A stretch of DNA of 64,000 bases from Archivesica marissinica (GCA_014843695.1 CM026404.1:86830712-86894711), one strand, 5' to 3'. Shown: positions 22,401-32,277, numbered from the stretch's first letter. Program-made: numbers and translations. Notes: a model not told the origin generated them from the sequence alone.

Positions 22401-25400
22401 GTTCGAATCCCACTGGAGGTGTTGGATTCTTTCAAGTGAAGACATGTCTTCGTCCCCGCGAGGGGTTAGACATTAAAGGAAGATAGATAGAGGAGGTTCG
22501 ACATTAAAGGAAGATAGATAGAGGAGGTTCGACATTAAAGGAAGATAGATAGAGGAGGTTCGACATTAAAGGAAGATAGATAGAGGAGGTTCGACATTAA
22601 AGGAAGATAGATAGAGGAGGTTCGACATTAAAGGAAGATAGATAGAGGAGGTTCGACATTAAAGGAAGATAGATAGAGGAGGTTCGACATTAAAGGAAGA
22701 TAGATAGAGGAGGTTCGACATTAAAGGAAGATAGATAGAGGATGCTATCCAGCTTACATTTAAACCATTTGAACCCGTCACCTAATCAATAATATCAAAC
22801 TGCTGTCCCCTTTCAAAAACACTTTTGCTTTTCAGGATTTATTGTTATTTCCAATCCATTTGAGGCACGGTACCAGCGCTACTGGATTCAGCGCTGTCTT
22901 CTCGACTTCCCAACCAAGCCGAACAGGACAAATATTGATGCTCACTCTGAAAGGCCATCGCAGATCTGGCACCAATGTGTGAAAGATGACAGGTGAAGTT
23001 CATTTAGCTTACCGGTATACAAGTTTACTTATTCTTGATTGTGAAACAAGTTCATGCAATTGTGGACTAATATATCGCTATTGAGAATGTATTCCTGGTG
23101 GAATCCATCGTCAAGATGGAGAGAGAAGAGACTAAAGGGTGTTGCCTAAGGACACCACCACAATGATCCTTACAGGACTTGAATGGGACCTGTAGTAAAT
23201 GGCAATTGGGTTCATTAAGAGCCACAGTCCGACGCAGAAGATGGAGACACCGTCTGGACCGGAAGTGAGGCATTCGGGGAAACGGTGCGACCAAGCAAGA
23301 ACGCCACAGACGCTCAGACAACACTGCAAATCAGGCCTATTTATCCTGGTTAAGAGTAGCTGCTATAGAGTACCCGATACGTAAGTTCCCTGGTCCTGTA
23401 GCGACTACTTCAGACCGTATCCATTGACACCATGGATGCGCCACATTAAAGGAATCCTATATATACAGAAATGTTATGAAATGATTTAACCGTTAACCAT
23501 TCATAATATTGAAAGAACTTTCAGATTGGACCTGTCATAACAAACTTATGCCACAATGAAAATATAGCAGAAGTTATGACATATCCCAGATCATTCTGAT
23601 GTCATTAAAACTGCCACATCTCTCCCTCCAGCATTCACCTCCCTCCAGCAGTTACCTCCCTCCAGCAGTTACCTCCCTCCAGCATTCACCTCCCTCCAGC
23701 ATTCTCCTCCATTAAGAAGTTACCTCCCTCCAACATTCACCTCCCTTAAACATTCACCTCCCTCCAGCATTCACCTCCCTTAAGCATTCACCTCCCTCCA
23801 GCAATCACCTCCCTCCAGCAGTTACCTCCCGCCAGCATTCACCTCCCTCCAGCATTCACCTCCCTCCAGCATTCACCTTCCTTAAGCAGTTACCTCCCTA
23901 AAACACACACCACCCTAAATGCATAAAATGTAATTTGCCAGTTTTTGACTCCCGACAACACACATCTCTTTGTAACAATCAATTTGATACTTCTCAATTG
24001 TGTCTATTCTAGAGAAGGTTTCACCATTCATTGTTATATCCAAGATTACTTAATGGTGTTCACTTATTGTATTAATATACATAAAAATATTGTATTAAAG
24101 CGACATTAAGTCACAAAACCCCAAAAAAAGAGCATTTTTCATGTATAAATGTATTGCTACTACAAATTCTTCTGAATACATTTGAACACCAACATTGAAT
24201 CAATAAACAGTGTTTTTGTGGTCTACAGACTTTCAAAAGTCAAAGTAGGATGTCATATAACGGGTATCCACGCCCTATTTGATGTGTGTTTGTCATTGCA
24301 GTCAACACCAAATGCGTGATACTGTCGTTTAGAGATAATTTAACTAAGATTAGTCCACAAATAAATATGCATAGGCACAAATGTGAGATATAATGGAAAA
24401 TCTGTACCATAAATCAGGATACACAAGTTTTATTGCGCATGGATGTCGACCCTATTTACATTGTTTTATTATGTCAACAAACCACGTATACGACAAAATA
24501 CAGTATAGTTGAAATACTCAGTTTTTACGGCAATTAGTTGGAGAAAAAAAATTATACCTTATAATAGGAAATTACATTCTGTAGAAATTTGCGTTTTCAC
24601 TGATGTACAGTGAAACCTGTGTTTAGTGGTCACCTCTATTAAGCAGCCAACCTGTATTAAGCAGCCAGTTAGCAGATTCCCAATATGTTGTTTTATTATA
24701 CATTTGACCTCTATTAAGCAGCCACCTGTGTTAAGCAGCCACTTTCTGTGATTCCCTTGGCTGGCTGCTGAAGACAGGTTTGACTGTAGTGTCGCTTTAA
24801 TGTACATACAAATGTTGTGTACTTGAATCAAATAATGAGAGACAAGAGTACATGTATTAAGATTATATCACATACTTTTACAGCCCTGACCTGATGAAGG
24901 AGAGCCTATTAATGAAATTGAGGTGGGCGACGTTAGGCTATCAGTATGAATGGAATACAAAGGTACTGTGTGTGTTTTACGTTTATTTATCATCGCTACC
25001 AGTCATCCATATGAGCGACGCCTCCTGAAGAGATTAGTCATTTTCGATTTTTGGAGGATAGTGCAATGATACAGACAGACCCATTCCAGAGTCTCCTCTG
25101 GTTGTTTTACGTGCACAGTGTAAAGCACCGACACGAGACTTTGGTTTAACGTCCCATCTGAAAGACTGTTAATTTTATTAGGGTCAGACGAGGGATCGAA
25201 CCTGCGATCCTTGGATTACCAGTCCAGCGTGTTACCACTGGACTACAAATCCGTCTGTACAAAGGTACGTCAATGTTATTATCTTGTTTTCTCTTTCTAA
25301 TGCCTGGTCAGCTCGTGGTCAGTTCGTACAATTAGACAATTTGTAGTCCCATACTGAAGATTGTCAAAAGAAATTGTTGTCAGAAATATGTGTTTTGGAC

Positions 25401-28400
25401 TAGAAATGATATTTGATTGATGCTACACTGTGTTTTGACTATTTGGGGTTGTAAAATGGTTCTGTGGTGTAGTAACCCATGGGGTGTCCATGGGGTGCAC
25501 CGGATTATTGTTGCTCTGGTCCATCAGTAATCGGCCAATATTCATACACTGGCTGTTTCACTACAATGTGTAGAACAATCATTGAGTCCACATGGCATGT
25601 AAGGATAGTTTGCCAGCTGTTTGCGGAGCATTGAGTGGTTTACCAGGGTTCTGGGCATTGAGTGGTTTACCAGGGTTCTGAGCATTGAGTGGTTTACCAG
25701 GGTTCTGGGCATTGAGTGGTTTACCAGGGTTCTGAGTATGAGTGGTTTACCAGGGTTCTGAGTATGAGTGGTTTACCAGGGTTCTGAGCATTGAGTGGTT
25801 TACCAGGGTTCTGGGCATTGAGTGGTTTACCAGGGTTCTGAGCATTGAATGGTTTACCAGGGTTCTGGCATTGAGTGGTTTACCAGGGTTCTGGGCATTG
25901 AGTGGTCTACCAGGGTTCTGAGCATTGAGTGGTTTACCAGTGTTCTGAGCATTGAGTGGTTTACCAGGGTTCTGAGCATTGAGTGGTTTACCAGTGTTCT
26001 GAGCATTGAGTGGTTTACCAGGGTTCTGAGCATTGAGTGGTTTACCAGGGTTCTGAGCATTGAGTGGTTTACCAGTGTTCTGAGCATTGAGTGGTTTACC
26101 AGTGTTCTGAGCATTGAGTGGTTTATCAGGGTTCTGAGCATTGAGTGGTTTACCAGGGTTCTGAGCATTGAGTGGTTTACCAGTGTTCTGAGCATTGAGT
26201 GGTTTACCAGTGTTCTGAGCATTGAGTGGTTTACCAGGATTCTGAGCATTGAGTGGTTTACCAGGTACTGAGCATTGAATGGTTTACCAGGGTTCTGAGC
26301 ATTGAATGGTTTACCAGTGTTCTGGGCATTGAGTGGTTTACCAGGGTTCTGAGTATGAGTGGTTTACCAGTGTTCTGAGCATTGAGTGGTTTACCAGGGT
26401 TCTGGGCATTGAGTGGTTTACCAGTGTTCTGAGCATTGAGTGGTTTACCAGTGTTCTGGGCATTGAGTGGTTTACCAGTGTTCTGAGCATTGAGTGGTTT
26501 ACCAGGGTTCTGGGCATTGAGTGGTTTACCAGGGTTCTGGGCATTGAGTGGTTTACCAGGGTTCTGGGCATTGAGTGGTTTACCAGGGTTCTGGGCATTG
26601 AGTGGTTTACCAGGGTTCTGAGCATTGAGTGGTTTACCAGGGTTCTGGGCATTGAGTGGTTTACCAGGGTTCTGAGCATTGAGTGGTTTACCAGTGTTCT
26701 GGGCATTGAGTGGTTTACCAGGGTTCTGGGCATTGAGTGGTTTACCAGTGTTCTGGGCATTGAGTGGTTTACCAGGGTTCTGGGCATTGAGTGGTTTACC
26801 AGGGTTCTGGGCATTGAGTGGTTTACCAGTGTTCTGGGCATTGAGTGGTTTACCAGGGTTCTGAGCATTGAGTGGTTTACCAGGGTTCTGAGCATTGAGT
26901 GGTTTACCAGGGTTCTGGGCATTGAGTGGTTTACCAGGGTTCTGGGCATTGAGTGGTTTACCAGGGTTCTGGGCATTGAGTGGTTTACCAGGGTTCTGGG
27001 CATTGAGTGGTNNNNNNNNNNNNNNNNNNNNNNNNNNNNNNNNNNNNNNNNNNNNNNNNNNNNNNNNNNNNNNNNNNNNNNNNNNNNNNNNNNNNNNNNN
27101 NNNNNNNNNNNNNNNNNNNNNNNNNNNNNNNNNNNNNNNNNNNNNNNNNNNNNNNNNNNNNNNNNNNNNNNNNNNNNNNNNNNNNNNNNNNNNNNNNNNN
27201 NNNNNNNNNNNNNNNNNNNNNNNNNNNNNNNNNNNNNNNNNNNNNNNNNNNNNNNNNNNNNNNNNNNNNNNNNNNNNNNNNNNNNNNNNNNNNNNNNNNN
27301 NNNNNNNNNNNNNNNNNNNNNNNNNNNNNNNNNNNNNNNNNNNNNNNNNNNNNNNNNNNNNNNNNNNNNNNNNNNNNNNNNNNNNNNNNNNNNNNNNNNN
27401 NNNNNNNNNNNNNNNNNNNNNNNNNNNNNNNNNNNNNNNNNNNNNNNNNNNNNNNNNNNNNNNNNNNNNNNNNNNNNNNNNNNNNNNNNNNNNNNNNNNN
27501 NNNNNNNNNNNNNNNNNNNNNNNNNNNNNNNNNNNNNNNNNNNNNNNNNNNNNNNNNNNNNNNNNNNNNNNNNNNNNNNNNNNNNNNNNNNNNNNNNNNN
27601 NNNNNNNNNNNNNNNNNNNNNNNNNNNNNNNNNNNNNNNNNNNNNNNNNNNNNNNNNNNNNNNNNNNNNNNNNNNNNNNNNNNNNNNNNNNNNNNNNNNN
27701 NNNNNNNNNNNNNNNNNNNNNNNNNNNNNNNNNNNNNNNNNNNNNNNNNNNNNNNNNNNNNNNNNNNNNNNNNNNNNNNNNNNNNNNNNNNNNNNNNNNN
27801 NNNNNNNNNNNNNNNNNNNNNNNNNNNNNNNNNNNNNNNNNNNNNNNNNNNNNNNNNNNNNNNNNNNNNNNNNNNNNNNNNNNNNNNNNNNNNNNNNNNN
27901 NNNNNNNNNNNNNNNNNNNNNNNNNNNNNNNNNNNNNNNNNNNNNNNNNNNNNNNNNNNNNNNNNNNNNNNNNNNNNNNNNNNNNNNNNNNNNNNNNNNN
28001 NNNNNNNNNNNTACCAGGGTTCTGGGCATTGAGTGGTTTACCAGGGTTCTGGGCATTGAGTGGTTTACCAGGGTTCTGGGCATTGAGTGGTTTACCAGGG
28101 TTCTGAGCATTGAGTGGTTTACCAGGGTTCTGAGCGTCGAGTGGTTTACCAGGGTTCTGAGCGTTGAGTGGTTTACCAGGGTTCTGAGCGTTGAGTGGTT
28201 TACCAGGGTTCTGAGCATTGAGTGGTTTACCAGTGTTCTGGGCATTGAGTGGTTTACCAGTGTTCTGAGCATTGAGTGGTTTACCAGGGTTCTGAGGTAT
28301 TTTCCTACTCAATATTGTTAGTATTTTACTTGCTGACAGGGTGCGGGTGTTCCCGGATGATGTACGATATAAGTAATCTACATCCATTCTGTTACAGGAA

Positions 28401-30341
28401 TACTTTGCTGACAGGGTGCAGGTGTTCCCAGATGATCTGCATCATTTGTGTAGCTATATCGCTGCAGCTCTAGGATACTCAGCCTATTCCTCGGAGGCGG
28501 GAATTGTCAACTACTATCGCATGGATTCATCACTAATGGGTCACACGGATGTATCGGAGCTGGATAAGGCATCTCCTCTTATATCATTCAGGTAACTCAT
28601 TATGTAAAGTAAAGTGTTTGTTTATTATTATTATAGTGTCACTTTATTATTATTATAGTGTCACCCCTATTTAAAGGGCCAGACATTTTTGACTTATGAG
28701 ACACATGTTTATATACATACATACTCATTGACTATTACATATTCATTTATGATATTACATATTCATTGACTATTACAATATTACATATTCATTGACTATT
28801 ACGATATTACATATTCATTGACTATTACAATATTACATATTCATTGACTATTACAATATTACATATTCATTGACTATTACAATATTACATATTCATTGAC
28901 TATTACATATTACATATTCATTGACTATTACAATATTACATATTCATTGACTATTACAATATTACATATTCATTGACTATTACGATATTACATATTCATT
29001 TACGATATTACATATTCATTGACTATTACGATATTATATATTCATTGACTATTACGATATTACATATTCATTGATTATTACGATATTACATATTCATTAA
29101 CTATTACGATATTACATATTCATTAACTATTACGATATTACATATTCATTAACTATTACGATATTACATATTCATTGACTATTACGATATTACATATTCA
29201 TTAGCTATTACGATATTACATATTCATTAGCTATTACGATATTACATATTCATTGATTATTACAATATTACATATTCATTAACTATTACGATATTACATA
29301 TTCATTGACTATTACGATATTACATATTCATTAGCTATTACGATATTACATATTCATTAACTATTACGATATTACATATTCATTGACTATTACGATATTA
29401 CATATTCATTAACTATTACGATATTACATATTCATTAACTATTACGATATTACATATTCATTGACTATTACGATATTACATATTCATTAACTATTACGAT
29501 ATTACATATTCATTAACTATTACGATATTACATATACGGCTTCCACATTCCATAACCATTATTTATTTATAGTTCAAGCTGTTTTGACAAATGTAAAGTT
29601 ATGGTATTATATTTCAGCTTTGGCCAGTCATGTATATTCCTCATTGGAGGCCCTACTAAGGAGACAAAACCAATACCATTATTTCTCCATAGCGGTGACA
29701 TCTGTTTGATGACTGGTTCAGCGAGACTCAGTTATCATGCAGTTCCCAGAATAATACCTGCAAAAACTGAGCACTTGAACCATTGTTTCTATGGTAATAG
29801 TGAGACTAATGGAGACAATTGGAGTGAAGATTTGAACAGTTCAGATGTTTTACAAGCATCCAAGGCTAATCAGAAACCATCTCTGACAAATATTGTCCAA
29901 TCAGAATTGACTAGAGATGAAGCTGAGATGGAGGAGGAGGATCCATACAGCGTGGGAGCCAACCAGAAGCCACAACATATAAATATTGTCCAATCAGAAT
30001 TGACTAGAGATGAATCTGAGACAGAGGAGGAGGATACATACAGTGTGGGAGCCAACCAGAAGCCAAAATATATAAATATTGTCCAATCAGATTTGACGAA
30101 ATCATGTTATAATGAAAATGTGATAGTGACTCCCACAGTAAAAGGTAATAACTGCTCTGTAAAGGAACTTGGTGATTTAATGGATTATGGGATAGCAAAC
30201 ACAAACTGGAAGCCATTTCAGATGTACCTAGAGAAGTCAAGGGTAAATGTTAATGTCAGACAAGTATTAAAAGCTGGACTGTCCCTAGGAAAGTGTCCCA
30301 AAACAATAACAGCATGTACGGGGAAGAAACACAATCATTGA
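19286..30341 (+). CDS. ALKBH1: ALKBH1-like Fe(II)/2-oxoglutarate dioxygenase, six coding exons
   Basis: Joining 19286-19420, 21101-21200, 22836-22992, 24884-24962, 28398-28591 and 29618-30341 at GT-AG junctions gives one open frame of 462 codons plus TGA (intron phases 0, 1, 2, 0, 2). The product follows vertebrate ALKBH1 along its length: an N-terminal VEGVVDFS motif, FPGLKPVRDWRAF, GFIVISNPF, the jelly-roll core with HTD (H206, D208) and H262 as iron ligands, and RVNVNVR (R430, R436) for 2-oxoglutarate. The animal family oxidatively demethylates nucleic acids, notably tRNA m1A and mitochondrial tRNA m5C; its activity on DNA 6mA or histones is debated. The protein is longer than human ALKBH1 (389 aa), mainly because of a repeated acidic insert at residues 305-382. 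The start ATG has A at -3 and G at +4. No untranslated exon or poly(A) site was assigned. The family call is firm; the exon 1 donor is the least certain junction. Confidence 0.93.
19421..21100 (+). other. ALKBH1 intron 1
   Basis: AT-rich intron. No repeat family from elsewhere in the window was recognised in it. Confidence 0.7.
21101..21200 (+). CDS. ALKBH1: ALKBH1 coding exon 2 (residues 46-79, split Gly)
   Basis: The acceptor is tatatttag and the donor is gaag|gtcagg. The exon encodes a VLPVQL segment, then FPGLKPVRDWRAFRLKQCEG, matching the human segment ending LQPVSKWQAYGLKGYPG. The exon ends after the first base of a glycine codon. Confidence 0.9.
21322..21548 (+). mobile_element. SINE-B (tRNA-headed), 5' truncated, in ALKBH1 intron 2
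   Basis: It starts at ttttcaccaatgcaacccg, has the B box gggttcgatcctc, the body gtatgtgagatggtatgatg and the tail gtgattaatataagttgtta followed by gataaagtt. It lacks the A-box half seen at 32514 (reverse). Confidence 0.8.
21549..22330 (+). other. Rest of ALKBH1 intron 2, left part
   Basis: AT-rich sequence with no recognised element. Confidence 0.5.
22333..22470 (+). mobile_element. SINE-D (tRNA-headed) in ALKBH1 intron 2
   Basis: The head is gacctccttggtcgagtgga with the B box ttggttcgaatccc. The 3' end, gcgaggggttagacattaaa and ggaagatagata, is shared with SINE-F and seeds the following array. Confidence 0.7.
22471..22741. repeat. 31-bp array grown from a SINE tail, nine copies
   Basis: The unit is gaggaggttcgacattaaag plus gaagatagata, a near copy of the SINE-D 3' end (ggggttagacattaaaggaa). 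Copies are identical or nearly so. Confidence 0.95.
22836..22992 (+). CDS. ALKBH1: ALKBH1 coding exon 3 (residues 79-131)
   Basis: The acceptor is gcttttcag and the donor is gacag|gtgaag. The exon encodes FIVISNPF, then YWIQRCL and NIDAHSERPSQIW, matching the human GFIFIPNPF, HWVKQCL and LDKHMSKEETQDLW segments before the catalytic core. Confidence 0.93.
23020..23180 (-). mobile_element. Degenerate SINE-A in ALKBH1 intron 3
   Basis: Matches cgattgtgaaacaagttc, cctggtggaatccatcgtca and the gcctaaggacac segment of SINE-A on the - strand. The tRNA-like head is lost. Confidence 0.65.
23181..23620 (+). other. ALKBH1 intron 3, unassigned part
   Basis: No recognised element; short overlapping ORFs are unconvincing. 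Confidence 0.45.
23626..23910. repeat. 17-bp minisatellite in ALKBH1 intron 3
   Basis: The unit is cctccctccagcattca with cagcagtta and cttaagca variants, about 17 copies. Strongly pyrimidine-rich on the + strand. Confidence 0.93.
24095..24800. mobile_element. MITE-2, second copy, interrupted by a Tc1-type MITE
   Basis: The TTAA-bounded ends ttaaagcgacattaagtc and gtagtgtcgctttaa are intact. The body is the reverse of 16307-16806. An inserted 179-base element near the right end leaves a TA duplication. Confidence 0.85.
24606..24788. mobile_element. Tc1/mariner-type MITE, intact copy 1
   Basis: The ends cagtgaaacctg and (reversed) cagtcaaacctg are inverted repeats flanked by TA at 24606-24607 and 24787-24788, as expected for Tc1/mariner. 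The interior carries several attaagcagcca motifs. The uninterrupted host (ctgatgtagtgtcgc) is visible in MITE-2 at 16311. Confidence 0.88.
24884..24962 (+). CDS. ALKBH1: ALKBH1 coding exon 4 (residues 131-157), donor duplicated by a SINE
   Basis: The acceptor is cttttacag and the donor is aaag|gtactg. The exon encodes LMKLRWATLGYQYEWNTK, matching human LEKLRWVTVGYHYNWDSK, a substrate-side strand of the fold. A SINE begins 4-5 bases into the intron and its target-site duplication repeats the exon/intron junction at 25258-25268. See the separate finding. Confidence 0.92.
24956..25268 (-). mobile_element. SINE-E inserted across the ALKBH1 exon 4 donor
   Basis: The element (24967-25257) reads on the - strand: a head with gtaacacgctggactggtaa (tRNA-Thr-like anticodon arm GGT), the B box ggttcgatccc, then ttaacagtctttcagatggg, a gtgcacgtaaaa box and an ATAAATAAACGT tail. 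The 11-base target duplication tacaaaggtac occurs at 24956-24966 and 25258-25268 and includes the exon/intron boundary. Confidence 0.9.
25270..25623 (+). other. ALKBH1 intron 4, unassigned part
   Basis: No recognised repeat or gene. Confidence 0.45.
25624..28292. repeat. 27-bp minisatellite in ALKBH1 intron 4, about 62 sequenced copies plus gap
   Basis: The unit is attgagtggtttaccagggt plus tctgggc, with aggg/agtg and tgggc/tgagc variants. The 27-base period keeps frame, so long repetitive ORFs exist on both strands (IEWFTRVLS type and PLNAQNPGK type). The array includes a 1000-N gap. Confidence 0.98.
27012..28011. other. Assembly gap (1000 N) inside the 27-bp array
   Basis: Exactly 1000 N with the same repeat on both sides, so the true array length is unknown. 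Confidence 0.98.
28331..28365 (+). pseudogene. Partial duplicate of the start of ALKBH1 exon 5
   Basis: This 35-base stretch matches 28406-28440 inside exon 5 with only a few mismatches (tgctgacagggtgcgggtgt against tgctgacagggtgcaggtgt). It lies between the 27-bp array and the true acceptor. It lacks a good acceptor of its own and is followed by in-frame stops, so it is a non-functional fragment. Confidence 0.8.
28398..28591 (+). CDS. ALKBH1: ALKBH1 coding exon 5, with the HxD iron-binding motif (residues 158-222)
   Basis: The acceptor is ctgttacag and the donor is ttcag|gtaact. The exon encodes FPDDLHHL, EAGIVNYYRMDSSLMGHTDVS and LDKASPLISF. H206 and D208 of GHTD are the first two Fe(II) ligands, and NYYRMDSSL matches human NYYRLDSTL. 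The first 35 bases after its opening codons have a diverged copy 75 bases upstream. Confidence 0.95.
28711..29534. repeat. 26-bp AT-rich minisatellite in ALKBH1 intron 5, about 31 copies
   Basis: The unit is attgactattacgatattac plus atattc, with gact/aact/agct variants. It ends about 80 bases before the exon 6 acceptor. Confidence 0.96.
29618..30341 (+). CDS. ALKBH1: ALKBH1 coding exon 6, C-terminal core plus acidic repeat insert (residues 222-462)
   Basis: The acceptor is atatttcag and the frame ends at TGA 30339-30341. It encodes SFGQSCIFLIGG, FLHSGDICLMTGSARLSYHAVPR (written here only as a match; H262 is the third iron ligand) and, near the end, SRVNVNVRQVL with R430 and R436. Between these lie three tandem copies of a 31-residue acidic unit (two full, one partial) that human ALKBH1 lacks. 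The last 20 residues are basic and not obviously conserved. Confidence 0.94.
29865..30098 (+). repeat. Coding tandem repeat in ALKBH1 exon 6 (93-bp unit, 2.5 copies)
   Basis: Unit starts fall at 29865, 29958 and 30051, exactly 93 bases apart, so the frame is kept. Each unit reads ANQKP, a short variable stretch, NIVQSELTRDE, an EEED run and YSVG; the third unit stops after NIVQSDLT. It sits in the loop between the third iron-ligand strand and the C-terminal arginine motif. That position suggests a surface extension rather than damage to the active site (inference). Confidence 0.92.
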
Positions 30342-30986
30342 TATATAGGATCTTACATGAGTGCTGATTTTGTACAATATTTTATTAGTTTATACACATA
30401 TATTTTTGCTTGATTGCGAAACAAGTTCTTATAATATTAAATTAATATTTTAAATATATTATGAAATGAGTTTTGGAATTTTGCTATTACCGGTAAGCAA
30501 ACTTTTTAAGTGATGTCCTTAAGCGAGCTTGACATCAAATTTCCAAAAATATGGTATGAAATTACCACAAGTGTAAGACACTGTAGGTTTAAACATATTT
30601 ATTCATTCATAATATACAATACATATAAATTGTATACAGAATGAAAATGGATTTAATCGAAAGCTTAAAGCTTAGTTACTTTTTATCATATTACAACAGT
30701 AACAACAACCATAAATTTGAATAAAAATTTATGTTTGGTAGTATACTTTTTTGCGTAGTAAATGGATGCTAATAATCAAACAACAAATAATTGATACAAT
30801 ACTTTTAATCACTATACCACTAGTGCATATTTAGCATTTTATTGATTTAAAGAACAAATTAAACATTAAACATGAAATATGTGTTGAATATGTAAAGCAA
30901 ACTGTCATGCCGTGACCAATCAGAATCCTTCCAGGTTGTATTACACGTGTGTACATACAAGAAAATATGTGATGGCTGTATAAAAC
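30342..30986. other. ALKBH1 3' flank with a SINE-A tail fragment
   Basis: 30388-30440 is a - strand SINE-A 3' end (gattgcgaaacaagttctta). No canonical aataaa followed by a clear cleavage context was identified. From about 30820 the sequence is a diverged copy of 35190-35480. Confidence 0.55.
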
Positions 30987-31190
30987 TGAATACATTGTAT
31001 TCGGCAAGGAGTTTAAATTCCACATTGCCTCTTGTCTCTCCCTCATTGCGATGGATTCCATCAGGAATACGGTCTCGAGAGCGATTAATCTAACGTTGTA
31101 AAAACTTGTTTCGCAATGGAGTAAAAGAAATTTGTGTACACTAACTGAATACAAGGAAAGTTATGTGATAATAAGCTGGTTTATATTATA
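30820..31190. repeat. Diverged duplicated segment, copy 1
   Basis: The run gcatatttagcattttattg, then gaccaatcagaatccttcca and ttacacgtgtg, matches 35180-35410 in order. Confidence 0.7.
30975..31155 (+). mobile_element. SINE-A, 5' truncated
   Basis: The piece starts inside the body (tttaaattccacattgcctc) and runs to the usual tail (aacttgtttcgcaatggagt). Copies of actgaataca flank it (near 30986 and 31144), and the duplicated locus at 35370 lacks it, showing the empty site. Confidence 0.78.
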
Positions 31191-31324
31191 TGCACATGAT
31201 AAATCCACAACAAATACCGGTACATGTTGTATTCTTCAGTGTGATACAAGTTTTCAAAATCTATATCATGGCTGTAGCCGGACTACTTTTCTCACTATAA
31301 CACAAAGTGAAAAATATACATAAT

Positions 31325-31788
31325 AAAAGGATTACTGTACATAAATCATACGTAAATATCTTCACAGTCGCCTCATTCCTCGTTTTACGGCCTGTATAAC
31401 GTCTGATTTTAGTGTTCAGAACTTTTAGCATTTACTGGTTTCCCAGCAGTGTCTATTTTTAGATGCAAGCTCGTTAGCTTTTACGTCACAAAAAAGACTG
31501 ACTTTTTGGGGATGTCGGATAAATCTGTCGAACTGGGTAGACATGGGGACTATTTATGTTAATTAGATATCACAAACAAATCTGGTAGTTTCCGGATATT
31601 TCCGCGTCCAAATTGATATCATTTCATTGTGCAACGATAAAATCCGAACACTGTCATGAAGTTACGTCATTATAAAAACAGCGATATGTTATTGATGATG
31701 CAATCAATGACGTATCGCTACCATACACGTTGTTCACGTGCCTACTATTTATTACCCAATGATTGTTTGTAAACATCTGATCTCCCTT
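31325..31788. other. Unassigned intergenic stretch
   Basis: No gene or known repeat recognised. Confidence 0.45.
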
Positions 31789-31789
31789 T

Positions 31790-32045
31790 GAATCTTGTTA
31801 GTTTATACAAATTTATTTAATCTCGATTGTGAAACAAGTTCTTACAACTTATATTAATCACTCTCGAGACCTCATTCCTGATGGAATCCATCGCCACAAG
31901 GGAGAGAGAAGAGGCAATGTGGAATTTAAATGCCTTGCCTAAGGGCACAATCGTAATGGCTCCAGCGGGGCTCGAACTCCGGACTTTTCACACCTGAAGC
32001 GAACGTGCATCCACTGTGCTATCGCGACTTCCACAAGAATCTTGT
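31790..32045 (-). mobile_element. SINE-A, full copy
   Basis: The layout is the same as at 7199. The target duplication gaatcttgt lies at 31790-31798 and 32037-32045. Confidence 0.88.
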
Positions 32046-32277
32046 CATGTATTATTTATTTTAATTATGATGTAATAGATTATTTCAATATTTACCAGTG
32101 TTGGGTGTAAATGTTTAACATTAAAAAAATTAAATCGTTAAACTTAACATGTATGTGGTGTTTACTTCTAAGTGACAATCAACAGCAATGTGAGTAAATT
32201 GTCACATTCCAATGACCTCATCACTAGTGGAAAGTGAGACTAAACAGATGAGACTAAAGTTTAAACTTTATTTATTT

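Noticed and set aside
25849..28387. Long ORFs across the 27-bp array, including through the N gap
   Set aside because: The array keeps frame on both strands and N runs translate as unknown; this is intronic sequence of ALKBH1.
29601..29617. ALKBH1 exon 6 as a separate gene starting at the ATG at 29601
   Set aside because: The upstream residues are intronic; the acceptor atatttcag at 29617 gives a seamless SFGQS junction with exon 5.
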